A stretch of 64,000 nt of DNA from Acanthococcus lagerstroemiae (taxonomy: Eukaryota; Arthropoda; Insecta; Hemiptera; Eriococcidae): NCBI GenBank assembly GCA_031841125.1, contig CM063109.1, forward strand, positions 24,089,321 through 24,153,320, in the 5' to 3' direction. Shown here in pieces: positions 24,029-34,589 of the stretch. The notes below the pieces were generated by a model. That model ran no database searches. It saw only the letters and a list, made by a program, of their open reading frames with translations, and was not told the DNA's origin. Position 1 is the stretch's first letter. Every line of letters starts with the position of its first letter. Made by a program: the position numbers and the translations under genes.

Positions 24029-25330
24029 TCACTTACACGATGGATTATTATTACCTATTTTGACTTCGCATTTGGCGTGCAGGATCAAATGATTACCGAC
24101 TATGATTTTGATGAATAGTTTCTTATATCCATCCTTCTCGTCGTCGTCAATGTTGTTCGGGTCCATGGACATGTCTGGTACAGGCGAAAGTGGGAGATTT
24201 TCCTCACTCTCGTCGTCAGTATCAACTTCGTTGGTGTCAGGCTGAAGGCGGTTTTCGCATGCTGTGCCCACGCAGTGCTTGCATACTGCGGTGCACAACA
24301 GACCAGCCTTTTTACAGCTGCAGCTAGTGGTGGCGCAACCAGTTGTGCACTTGCAGCTGACGGTGCGGAGCAGCTGTTCTGGGGCAGCATCCATTGTCGT
24401 GGTGATGGGAACCACACTTGTGAACATATGAATCACTCAATTAACAGTGGTGACTTTGTTACAAGAGTGAATAATAATGAGGGGGGTTTTAAGAATGAAA
24501 AATGTATTACTTCAGGATTATGAGCATAATAATACCCACCTCGTTTGGTAATCTTCCATCCCCAAGCAGATGGCAACTTCTCGTAGACCCCTTGGCTTCC
24601 TTCCATCCACGGCTGGACTTCTTGGTAAGTCCTGAATGAATGGTACTCAACGGCATCTCTGGATGGTGGCAGTCTGGCAAGTTGGCATTTCAGCTTTGCC
24701 ACGACAGTGGTGAAAATGCGGTATCTCAGGTCATCGAGGTTGTCACGTTCAATGTTCCCTCCATACAGTTTCACCAAGAACTTCTCTCTCCAACATCAGC
24801 AATTTGAGCTGGAGCTGACTTGGAGTCCTTGAAAATCTCCAACATCTCGGAGAGGCCGGGGTTCTTCTGATACGTCTGTATCACCTTCTTCTTCCCAATT
24901 CCAAAGGGTGCTGAGGTGGTGTCGCACCCACTTATCGCGAGCAGAAAGAGTGTATGTCCTATGGCCCGTGTTTGAAAGAGTGGAAAGAATAAAGGACGGT
25001 TGGGGTGTTACCCTCCCCACTAGTCTGGAAGTAGACGTTTTTCTTTGAAAACCCCAAAGCATTCAGCAGCAGCAGCAGAAGATCAATGTCCTCCCCTGTA
25101 ATGACGACACTGTCGTACTCCTCGGCAACTGAGACAGCGCAGTCTGTACGATCAGCACATCAGTATCTTCTACTGCCTGCTTCACTTGGATCCCCTTGGC
25201 TTCCAATTCGCCCGTCAGCATCGTTATGAAATTCATCTTGTTTTTGTCGTTGAAGAGAAATAGCCTGTGTGATGGTGCTGACTGAGGTGGTCTTAACAAC
25301 AACGTCCCAAGTGAAAGCGGCATCCTGCAA
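24029..25330 (-). pseudogene. Transposon-associated PIN/FEN1-like nuclease gene with C-terminal CXC domain (broken)
   Basis: Minus strand, N to C. (a) 25330-25060 reads LFLFNDKNKMNFITML, VEDTDVLIVQTAL and, after a frameshift near 25136, VVITGEDIDLLLLLLNALG; the spaced acidic residues resemble a PIN/XPG-I nuclease core. (b) About 24960-24790 reads SGCDTTSAPFGIGKKKVI, which resembles the helix-3turn-helix of FEN1/XPG proteins (G-C-D...G-I-G-x-K). (c) 24777-24540 reads MVKLYGGNIERDNLDDLRY...WGWKITKRGG. (d) 24410-24250 is a Cys-rich CXC domain (SCKCTTGCATTSCSCKKAGLLC). Possible GTAATA/ACAAG splice sites join (c) and (d). At least one frameshift makes it inactive. Proteins with the GCDTTS motif are multi-copy in invertebrate genomes and look mobile. 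The nuclease call is inference from motif spacing. Confidence 0.6.
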
Positions 25331-25460
25331 TAGAAGTTCCGGGACAGACACCTTCCTCTGCAACATGTATCCCTCGTTCAAAGTCGATGTGTGTAGTAGC
25401 GGGTACGACTATCATCCTGTTGGACGCAGTTCGTGAATCACATGTACGGGTCACCAGAGG
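25318..25460 (-). mobile_element. MULE-like transposase fragment
   Basis: The minus strand reads MIVVPATTHIDFERGIHVAEE, then GTSIAGCRFHLG. The D-F-E-x-x-x-H block and the G-C-x-F-H-L-G block are those of MULE-type DDE transposases. The frame ends at a stop near 25318, and sequence from the PIN-like gene continues immediately, so the two form a chimeric junction. No ends were found. Confidence 0.55.
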
Positions 25461-25637
25461 CGTTCCGAAACTTCTTCAGTTGGGGGGGGGGGAGGGGGGT
25501 GAATCTAAAATTTGCCGACTAATGCAATGACCGCAAATTGAAAATTTCTTTATAGGCCCGTATTCCGTGCGGCTATAAGGCTATAACGTTCACTTAGTTT
25601 ACATACCGTGATAACAAGATACAACTGTTTACTATTA

Positions 25638-26794
25638 CGGTGTGGTGGGGGACATATGGCGGCCCCTATGACACCGCACCCCCGGTCCCGGAAACTACCC
25701 TTTCAAGTATCGCATCAGTGGCCGGAGGGACGCTTTGGGGCCGGGGCCGAGCCCCCATTTCGCCGTGCCGCAACGGTGCGCGCGTCCTGCAAGGGCCCCC
25801 ATGGGGTTCCCTACTGACCAAGGTCCGCGCTCCCCGAGCACTCGCCTGGAATTCAGGTTCCCCACAGCCAGACGCGCTGCCTCCTCACTCACCCCCTCAC
25901 CTCCTCGTCTTGGTCCGTGTGTCGACGCAGGCAGGTACTGACGACGGGAGAGCCCTGCCGGGAGGTCCGCAGCGCAGCTGCAGCAGCTCTCCTAGGATGG
26001 TACAGAGTTCTCCTGTTCGATGGTGTGGGCCGAGCTTGGTAGATCGCCGGCCCTCTGCCTCGACCACTCCGTCTGCATCTTCTTCTTCATGATGGCCGGG
26101 ACAAAGGCCGACACCCGGTCCCAACTGCTTCCGCTCTTCATCATCTCCGGAACCAGGGTGTCCGACGCGAGACGGCTGATCACGCCGTCGTCTTCATTGC
26201 TTCTTCCGCCGGGATCGATCGCTATTGTGCCCGTCCCACGCCTCTCCTGCTCTCAGGCCTCACACTCGAACAGGGTGTGCCAAGGTGTGTCCTCCGCCCG
26301 TCGATCACAGTACGCGCACACGGGGCTCGGCGCTATCGACATCCGATGTAGATACGTGCCGAAGCACCCGCGGCCGCTCACGACTCGGGTCAGGTGGAAG
26401 TTCAGCTCTCCGTGAGTTCTTCCTGCCCATCCATCGAGGTCGCGTATCAGCGTTCGGGTCCACTCGCCTTTGGACGAACGGGCGAGCGCGTCCTTTCACT
26501 TCCGAAGCGTGTCCTGCTGTATGACTCGCTTGACCCGAAGTGCTTCCCGTTTCGTTTTCGCTTTCTTCTTCGCACAGTATACATCGGCGGTATACGCGCT
26601 AACACGTCTACTGCCTCCGAAGAAACAGTGCGGTACGCACTGACACACCTCATCGCGGCTTTTCGCTGGACTTCTCCATCTCCGCTCTTCTGTATGGTTT
26701 CTCGATGGCGTCGGCAAATACTGGCGGTCCGTATAGGACGGCCGACATGATGACGTTCGCGTACATCTTCCTTCGCTTCTCCCTCGGTCCTCCT
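25638..26794 (-). mobile_element. 5'-truncated LINE, family L, with 15-bp target duplication
   Basis: The flanking direct repeat is AACTGTTTACTATTA at 25623-25637 and AACTGTTTATTATTA at 26795-26809 (one mismatch). On the minus strand the element codes for the C-terminal end of an R1/Jockey-group ORF2. The zinc-knuckle-like motif is readable near 26250-26340 (VCAYCDRRAEDTPWHTLFECE) and a GC-rich 3'UTR ends in CCACCACACC at 25639. The base composition is far more GC-rich than the flanks. The copy is dead because it has lost its 5' part and RT core. Confidence 0.85.
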
Positions 26795-26809
26795 AACTGT
26801 TTATTATTA

Positions 26810-27530
26810 GACTATCAAATTAAAATATGACACTTGCAGTTCTGCTGAGATACTTCCGCGACGATCCATTGAATAATGAATCGGGAAACAGTTTTTGGAT
26901 AGGCATAAACTTTCATAAATCTATAATGCTACAACTGCGATTAAAAAAATAAACATACAAAAAGAGGAAAAAATAGCAAATGTGAAGTCTATATTTTCAA
27001 CTGAATTCAAAAACCGTTTAGTACAGCTTTATTTGACGAACTTTGAGGAGAGCAGGGCCGTATACAAGGTGGGGTTAAGGGGTCTGACCCCCCTTGGGTA
27101 CGGCCGTGCGCTTAAAAATGTAGGAAAATGCGGATCTCAGAAACATTAGAAACCCCATATGTTAGGTCAACTTTCCCCCCTCCTCACCATATTCCTGGAA
27201 ACGGCACTGGAGGAGAGACCATTTATCAACATTTTCACGAATTTTTATTTCATCAATAATGTCTCTGATTGCCGATTTAGTCAACTTCAACATATTTTTG
27301 GGAAAATTTGCCGACTGCCAAAGACATTGGGAGGGGGGTAGACACCCCCTACCCCCTTTTGGAACGCCCCTGTGGGTCACGGACGGAATTCACGTATTTC
27401 TCGCTGCCTACTCTCGAACGCAATTCAAAGATCTCCTTACGTGCATAAAAATTACGGGACACAATTCGTTGCCAACCTCATATTGGTATAACAGGAATTG
27501 TTGCTGGAGTCATTAAGTGATTTTCTTTGT
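26810..27530. other. Intergenic DNA with possible decayed hAT-like ends
   Basis: CAGGGCCGTATACAAGG at about 27055 and GAACGCCCCTG ending at about 27371 could be worn inverted termini, but no matching 8-bp flanks are present. Otherwise nothing was recognised. Confidence 0.3.
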
Positions 27531-27534
27531 TTAC

Positions 27535-27920
27535 CGGTGTAACAGGTTTATTAGGTTCTCAGGGTTAATGGGTATCCCGGCCCTCTGGTGAAACATGTCC
27601 ACATGATAGTCCAGTAGACGAGCTGATTCCAACGTATTTCCACGTGTATGTAATTTCATGAAAAAGATTCTATTGAAATAATTGCTGTACAGCATCAGCT
27701 TAGGAGCCATAAGATTTGCACAGTTCAAGTAAAACTTTGAACAGAGAAGGCAAAGGTATACGAACATATACCATGAACTTGCTGCATGCTTTCTTTCCAT
27801 ATGAACATATGTTCCAGTGGTTGTATTTTATATCTGTCAGAGGCGGATTAGCATTCGTTTCTGTCTGATTCTGATCAGAATTTTCACTACACACATCTCT
27901 GTAGAGGCAGAGGGAAAGTG
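27535..27920 (-). CDS. Unrecognised exon-like coding segment
   Basis: Reading down the minus strand from a good acceptor (CTCTGCCTCTACAG ending near 27898), one frame runs DVCSENSDQNQTETNANPP to a stop near 27702. A second frame carries a plausible conserved-looking stretch (FYLNCANLMAPKLMLYSNYF, then ESARLLDYHVDMFHQRAG, then PENLINLLHR and a stop near 27532). A frameshift or an unnoticed intron would be needed to join them. I do not recognise the family. It may be a terminal exon of an unseen gene, a retrocopy or a chance ORF. Confidence 0.25.
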
Positions 27921-27949
27921 AAAAAACAAAAAAAGGAAACAGCAATTAA

Positions 27950-28979
27950 AGCATCAAATTATGTTTAAAATAACAAAACAGAGTACATCAAATGCTAAAA
28001 TAAGTTTGGTAACTTAAAAAAACATAATCGATACGATAGCATAATATCACGAATCACATGTCTTACAATAGATGCTGACATAGGTATGGTTACAAACTAC
28101 TAGGTACCATTGTGGTGTGGCAGTTAAGCAGTTGCCGCAGGTAAATCACTGGTATCAGAGAAAATAAGTTTCGCCACAGAATTGTCTATCAATAGAGGCA
28201 ATAATTACACTACAAATTCAAGGGTCATCGTGGTTCAAGTATAACATTATTATTGATTACAATGTAGTGAAATTAAAGTTCCTTAGTTTGCCTCGCCGTT
28301 TTTGAAGACATTGGCAGGGTAATCAAAGGTTATTTGGTCAAAAAACAAGCAAAGGGAATAATATTGAAAAAAAACCAGAGTACTTTTTTTTTCAAAAATG
28401 AAATCTCAGAACCTTAAAAAAATTTGCAATCCAGACGTTTCCTTTTTTCTAAAGAGGGCGGAAGAATTTAATTAAGATATAACGACCATAGGGTGAAAAT
28501 TCAAAGTGACAGTTCTGGATCCAAGAGGCGATCGTTTCAATTTTAAATAAAACATACACATGCTTGTCATTCCTACACACGATTTCGTGTCAGGTTATAT
28601 AAAACCAACTAACGAGCAGTATTACAAAACAGCTCAAGTCCTTTCTCCAACAATAAAAAATCTATACCTTTGTTGGCCAATAAATTTGGAATGATAGGGT
28701 ACTTTGTACTACCATTTTCGGGTTGGCTACTTCAAGCTTTCATATTTATTACCCTAAAATGGCATTTGAAAATATCAAGATCTCTCTTCACTTGTAGACC
28801 AACAAAGTCGGGGGAAATTTTTCCACGAGCCATTTTGGAACATTATTAAATTAAATTATTATTCATTCAATGTGACATTACGGTGATCAGCCATTTTTTC
28901 ACAGAAATTTCCTCAAATCTCGAGTATGATACGAAATCTTGCAACAGATTAACGCTTTAAAAGTCAACATCTACGATTA
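27950..28979. other. SLC25A44 3' flank
   Basis: AT-rich DNA without recognised elements. A minus-strand AATAAA (complement of 28745-28750) lies about 230 bp after the SLC25A44 stop and is a good candidate for its polyadenylation signal. Confidence 0.5.
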
Positions 28980-30450
28980 TTACCATCTAACGTGATTCTG
29001 ATATTCTTCTTTAACACTAATACGCTTTATCGTTTCATAACCTAATATGATGGAAAAACTAAACATTACAGACTGAACTAGTCGAGCTGAAAGTCCCTTC
29101 GTGAACATCCATACGCCTTCTTCGTTCCAGAGTGACTTGAATGCTCTACATATGGAATTGGTTCGTTGGACCTGGAATCAAAACCAAGAGCATAGTGTTC
29201 GGGATCAGTACAGAAATACAAAATTATCGACGAGTATTTTACATGCTTAAGGTACAGCACAGATCCAACAGGTTATACGTGGTAACAAGGGACATTTAGC
29301 AGGTAACATACCTCAGAAACACACGAGAAACATTTTGAAAGTAAATAACGACATAAAATATTACAAACTTGTAATCGAGCTCGAATGGTATCCATTGGAT
29401 TCGTAAGTACAGTGGTTGTAAAGCCACCCAATGTTCCAGCTACGCACTGAATAAATAAATATGAAAAGTCTTCTGGTAGTATTATCCGTAATTTATCTGC
29501 AAAAATAAAAATATTTAACGGTTGGTTCTTTCCATTTTGAAATGAAGTACTACAGCTATTGAATTATCCAGGAGACAATCGCAGTAACATTACAAGTTGC
29601 TCACCTTGGTACATGTGATACAGAGCCCACCAAATGGCACTATTAGGAACATAGGTACACATTGATGCTACGTAACCTCTGTAAAAGCCTAATACTCCAT
29701 CTTGGTAGTAAATATATTGACCTATATCAATGGCAGTTCGAAATTTCGATTTGGCTGGATTTATGGTGATTCCCAGGGGATATAAAACGACCTAGATACA
29801 CAAAATTTGGGTTAGTTTATAACTAGTTATCTGCAACTTGTTGATTTGCCTACAGAACAAATACAACTTACTTTCTTTCCGGAATTTCTTTCGATTAAAC
29901 CTAACAGCATTAGATGCTGACTGATCACATCAAATGGAACGATAATGGTTTGACCAACCAGAGATGCCGCGCCACCAGCTATCAATGTTTTCAACTGAGG
30001 ATTGATATTGTATTGACTAGAAACGTGTCTCACACTTTCGTAGGTGCCGATGTAACACAGTCCCGAAAAGATTTGTACCGAATTCACCCAAAATCCTCGG
30101 TATAGTCCGGACACTCCTTCACTGCGATATATTTTGCAGCCAGCATCAATTAAACCTGAAAATGTACAACAGCGTTCTAAGCTACATGATGCATACAGAT
30201 TCAGACATGATAACGTTAGTTCTGATAATGTAAGCATCTTCTGCTTCCTGTCAGCTAGAACATGATTTATACACTTACCTTTGTACATTTGATCATGTTT
30301 CTGCAATTGTAATCGCGTCTTGATTAATGTCAAAGGGTACAGTGATCCTCGCACGCAGAAATGGCTCAGCATACTCAATGGAAAGAATTTCTCTTTGTCC
30401 ATCATGTGCCACTCAATATTTCGCAGAAACAGTTCCTCTTCGCTATCCAT
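28980..30450 (-). CDS. SLC25A44: Mitochondrial carrier, SLC25A44-type
   Basis: Five coding exons, in order of translation: 30450-30279, 30155-29872, 29791-29605, 29496-29369 and 29171-28980. All have GT-AG sites and matching phases, for 320 residues (human SLC25A44 has 314). The three carrier repeats carry family-type, non-canonical signatures: YPLTLIKTRLQLQ in repeat 1, with Thr where most carriers have Asp/Glu; VPFDVISQHLMLL in repeat 2; and TNPMDTIRARLQ in repeat 3. Also seen are GLYRGFWVNSVQIFSG, GFYRGYVASMCTYVPNSAIWWALYH and MFTKGLSARLVQSVMFSFS. The C-terminus is YQNHVRW. SLC25A44 carriers sit in the mitochondrial inner membrane, and the vertebrate member imports branched-chain amino acids; conservation of substrate is inferred. 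ATG 30450 gives an N-terminus aligned with the family (IEWHMMDKEKFFPLSML). Confidence 0.95.
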
Positions 30451-31108
30451 GTCAAATATTGATTACACGATGTTCAGTTCGTAAATCTGACTAAGGCCAC
30501 ATGTTAACTTGTGACTGGTTCATCAAGTCCCATGGATACTCATAATGGTCAGAAAAAACATATACTACATTAACGAGCACTACATATCATGGCGATTCAT
30601 ATCCATCATGTCATTGCTATTCGTACGGCAATATTACAGTCAGATTACGCGAGTAACACCAACATTCGATTATTAATAAGTGCACTTGAAACAAATCCTT
30701 GATTTTTTTTCGGGTGCTCCTACCGATTTTAGTAGTAGCCGATCTAATCCACTGATATTTAAATTTAAAGAAAGTACAAGTTTTCTTAGATAAGAAATTC
30801 TGATGCAACGAAGTCGAAGATTTTGAAGCTGCCGTTAGAATTAATTCCGACAGAAAATGCAGATCGCGATTGAGGATTGATAGATAGTAAAAAATTATCA
30901 GACATCAGTCATTGGTCATAGACATCGAACGTTATCTATTCCACATTTTCTGGATAGTTTTATTTTTTATTTGGGTTAGTCCGAATTCAAAGATCCTGCT
31001 TGTACTGGATGAATTCGGGCTGCTCAAAGCAGTGTGGCGCGCTGTTGTCGTTTGGGCTTTGGGGAATATTCTATAAGACCATATTTCCATATTTCCATTT
31101 TTTTCCAT
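30451..31108. promoter_or_regulatory. SLC25A44 upstream region
   Basis: 5' flank of the minus-strand carrier gene. No clear TATA box was seen. A palindromic MITE with TATCGATA motifs begins at 31109, about 660 bp upstream of the start codon. Confidence 0.3.
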
Positions 31109-31466
31109 TAGTGATGTGCGATAGTCGCTTTTTGGAATAAAACTATCGATACTATCGATAGTTTATTATGTTAAAGGATATCAAGAGATAACCGGTCGGC
31201 TGACTTGGAGAATTGCGGGCACAGGGCGACAGGGCTGTACAACTACATTGCTGTACATAACATATTATACTAATGATTATTCGCAGCTGAATTTTACATT
31301 ATTTTGAGTTATTACGCACTTCTGTTTCTGTTGTTCTGTTTGATATTAGACAATAGAAATCGCAAATTCTCAACATATTTGATAAATTTTTTCCTTCGAT
31401 AGTTTAAAAAAAACTATCGATAGTATCAATAGTTTGATAGTTTTTACTATGGATTGCACATCACCA
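31109..31466. mobile_element. hAT-like MITE with TATCGATAG palindromes
   Basis: Inverted termini T(A/G)GTGATGTGC(G/A)AT are followed inside both ends by repeated ACTATCGATAGT-type palindromes (31141-31165 and 31415-31440). The flanks TTTTCCAT and TATTCCAT form an 8-bp target duplication with one mismatch. The interior (31200-31380) is unrelated AT-rich DNA with no ORF. Confidence 0.6.
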
Positions 31467-31561
31467 TATTCCATTTACATTGCAAGCACAAGCACACAAA
31501 AAAATCTCAAAATATTATGAAACAAAAGCGTTTATCGAAAAAATAAATAAAACAAAATTTA

Positions 31562-32898
31562 TCTTCTATATAAAAATGAATGTTTGTCTGTTGGTTTGTT
31601 TGAGGTTGGCGGGTGCACCATAAGAGTTGGAGGGTTGGAAGTCTCTGGATGTGTTCGTATGAACCAGGAATAGGTTTTAGGCTATAAGAAATTTCAATAC
31701 CCCATTAGGAGGGGGCCATAAAATTTTGTCCCCTCTGCCCCCCAATTTTTCTTTCAACTTGAACTTTTTAGAATTGTGTTATATCGAACTTCTTTACACT
31801 CTGTTAAAATTTGGTGGCTGTAACTGTCTCCCTTCAGAAATTATTGGGGGTTGAAATTCTGAAATTTCTAAGATGAGCTCAAAATGCTTTATTATTATGT
31901 TCACAACTGATTTAATGTGGTTTTTATACCTGAATATAGTTTCGTACCCATTTATGCACCCTCATAGTCCATTTTTATCCCCCTTATCACTGCACATAAA
32001 ATGTGTCCTGTGTGTCTCATGATGTCATGATTAAAATTTCTCTTCACTAATATGTATAAAAGTGTTAGTTTGTCTGTAGGTGGGTGTGCGTGTATGTTCG
32101 GGGTTAGCGAGTGAACTATAAGAGCTGAGGGCAGATGCGGAGAGGGGGTGAGTGGTGGTCCGGACCCCCTCCCCTCGAAAGATCTCAATAACCTACCAAC
32201 GCAACATCTATATTATGTAGTATCAATTCCAGCGACTGATTTCCTGACAGGCACATTAGGCAAGTGTCTAGGGTGGCAGATTTCGAGGGACGGCAAATTT
32301 TTGTACGAAAACAGCGGGAAAAAAGAAGGAAATCCGGAAAAGGAGAAAAAGAATAAGAGACAGAAAAAAGGATAATATTGTAGAAGTTGCAAAAAACACA
32401 ACTGGGAAATAATTATCAATTATTGACCTGTAGTTCATTAGGAGGAAATTGAGTGGTGGGGAGGGGGGGGCATTTCACTGATTGCCTATAGCAGCTTAGC
32501 TTCTAAATCCGCTGTTATAAGGAGCGTAAGCAAAAAGTGGAGTCCATAAGACATTTAAAAAGAAGTGAAGTGACCGCCCGCTTATCAATCGCATTAGCAG
32601 CCGATGCCGGCAGTGTGGAAAGGGTAGAGGGAGGAAAACTCCAAGAGTTTTCAGGAAGGAAAACATCACGGATGTGGATTACAGGGAATCGTTGGACGGT
32701 CGGAGAGGGAAGATGGGAAAGCAGTTTGCAGTAACGGAAAGAGGAGAGATACTAACGCCCCCGGAGCTCCATGCGGTTAAATTTTAACATGCACTCGCGT
32801 GTTTCCAGGCGACAGAGGGTGGCAAAACTTTAGTCAGCTCGCCTTAGCCAACTCACTTTAGCCCACGGTCTAGATGAGCCGCGAAGCGAGTCAGCTAG
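31562..32898 (+). mobile_element. Non-autonomous Helitron
   Basis: The 5' end TCTTCTATATAAAAATGAA after an A, and the 3' end CTAG before a T (32895-32898), fit Helitron insertion between A and T. Just before the end lies an imperfect hairpin TGAGCCGC-GAA-GCGAGTCA (32875-32893). The 5' motif recurs near 32045 (TATAAAAGTGTTAGTTTGTCTG... then AGCGAGTGAACTATAAGAGCTG), so two elements may be joined or one nested. No Rep/helicase coding was seen. An open frame at 32148-32375 has no recognisable domain. Confidence 0.7.
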
Positions 32899-33093
32899 TA
32901 GTATATTAGAAAATTTTCCTGCCATCAGAGATGCACAAAATATTTGAACTTCAAATGGAAATACCATTTTTAAATGGTTCAAATAGGTATTTAAATAGAT
33001 TATTTAAATGAAATTTGGTGACAAGGTGACAACTACTTATATTTCTATTTAAATACATTTGTTAAGCAAAAATCTATTTATACAGCAAGGTAT

Positions 33094-34164
33094 CTGTGAT
33101 CGAGGGGCGGAGGACACACCTTGGCACACCCTGTTCAAGTGTGAGGCCTGGGAGCAGGAGAGGCGCGGGACGGCCACAACAGCGATCGATCCCGGCGGAA
33201 GAAGTGATGAAGAAGACGGCGTGATCAGCCGTCTCGCGCCAGACAGCCTGGTTCCGAAGATGATGAAGAACGGAAGCAGTTGGAACCGGGTGTCGGCCTT
33301 CGTTTCGGCCATCATGAAGAAGAAAATGCAGACGGAGTGGTCGAGATAGACAGAGACTGAAAGTCGAATGATAAAACTTTAACTTTCAGCTATCGGCTTC
33401 CAGTTTTAATAATACAGATTTCACTTTCGGCTTTTAACTTCTCAATTCTTTCTAACCTTTAGCTTCTAGCTTTAAGCTTTCAAGAAATTCTTTGGCTTTT
33501 AACTTTTAGCTTTCAACTTTCAGCTTCCAATTTCCCCCTTCAGCCCCAAACATCTAAATAATCACAGATTCACAGACATTCACAGATCTTTTCAAAAAGC
33601 TGAAAAAATAAAACTTCCGCATTTAGCTTTTGCCTTCTTCATTCTTTCTGACCTTCAGCTTTTAGCTTTTAGCTTTTAGCTTCTAGAAAAAACATCAGCT
33701 TTTGGCTTTTAACTTTTAGCTTTCGGCTAGCTTTCAGTCTCTGGAGACAGAGGGCCGGCGAGTTACCAAGCTTGGCCCACACCATCGAACAGGAGGAGAA
33801 CTCTGTACCATCCTAGGAAGAGCTGCTGCAGCTGCACTGCGGACCCACCTGCCTGCGTCGACACACGGACCAAGACGAGGAGGTGAGGGGTGAGTGAAGA
33901 GAGGACGCGCGTCCGGCCGTGGGGGACCTGAAATTTCCAGGCGAGCGCTCAAGGAGTGCGGACCTCGGTCAGTAGGGAACCCAATGGTGGCCCTGGTAGG
34001 ACGCGCGCACCGTTCCGGCACATAGAAATGGGGGATCAGGCCCGGCCCCAAGGCGTCCCTCCGGTCACTGACGCGATACTCGAAAGGGTAGTTCCTGTGG
34101 CCGGGGGTGTGGTGTCATAGGGGCCACTTTGGCATGCGTGCATCGCCATACGTCCCACCACACT
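33094..34164 (+). mobile_element. 5'-truncated LINE, family L, inside the hAT element
   Basis: The coding part at 33094-33350 reads CDRGAEDTPWHTLFKCEAW and ends EWSR before a stop, the same C-terminus as in the copy at 25638-26794. The 3'UTR continues at 33752-34164 to CCCACCACAC. Short target duplications AAGGTAT sit at 33087-33093 and 34165-34171. It is split by a 393-bp hAT MITE. Confidence 0.85.
33351..33743. mobile_element. hAT-type MITE built of AGCTTTTAGCTTT-like repeats
   Basis: Inverted termini CAGAGACTGAAAG (33351-33363) and CTTTCAGTCTCTG (33731-33743). Target duplications are GAGATAGA (33343-33350) and GAGACAGA (33744-33751). The sister LINE copy on the minus strand keeps the empty site (GTC-GAGGCAGA-GGGCC), which confirms the insertion. 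The interior is diverged tandem AGCTTTTAGCTTTCAGCTT units with no coding capacity. Confidence 0.93.
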
Positions 34165-34589
34165 AAGGTATTTAAATGGTTTTCCCAAATGGTTTTGTTT
34201 CTTCTTCAGATTCTGCGTTTCCTAACAAGTAACAAGTGCCATTTCTGTTTGTCAACATTTCTGAACAATATGAAGAATGTCAGCTTTCTTAGTGGATAAC
34301 ACAGTTGCGTAGTAAGATCTGTTAGGACACCCCAGTTAGTACTTTGAAAGTTTTAGTGTGTATTTCATCCAATGAAATAAATGCAGTGTCTGTAGAGAAA
34401 TTTTTTAAAACCATTTGAAAACCATTTAAATGGCTACTGAAAGTGAGGAATATTTTCAAATAGGTATTTAAATGGATTACTGGACTGCCCATTTGAAATT
34501 GGTATTTAAATGTATTCCGACCTAACCTCTTTGAAATACATATTTAAATAGATCAACCTAACTATTTGTGCATCTCTGCCTGTCATTAA

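Larger units (their letters stand above)
32926..34578 (+). mobile_element. hAT transposon remnant hosting nested insertions
   Basis: Inverted termini share CAGAGATGCACAAA (32926 inward; complement ending at 34578). The target duplication is CCTGCCAT (32918-32925) and CCTGTCAT (34579-34586), with one mismatch. Sub-terminal GTATTTAAAT(A/G) and CCATTTAAATGG repeats fill both ends. A relic of the hAT transposase C-terminal dimerisation region is readable near 34350-34410 (CISSNEINAVSVEKFFK). The middle is occupied by a LINE copy (33094-34164), so the element itself is only about 580 bp. Confidence 0.88.

Noticed and set aside
25640..26750. Several GC-rich ORFs on the + strand
   Set aside because: These are antisense or out-of-frame shadows of the minus-strand family L LINE.
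27055..27372. hAT MITE bounded by CAGGGCCGTA and CGCCCCTG
   Set aside because: The 8-bp flanks do not match (GAGGAGAG against TGGGTCAC) and the inner inverted match is poor.
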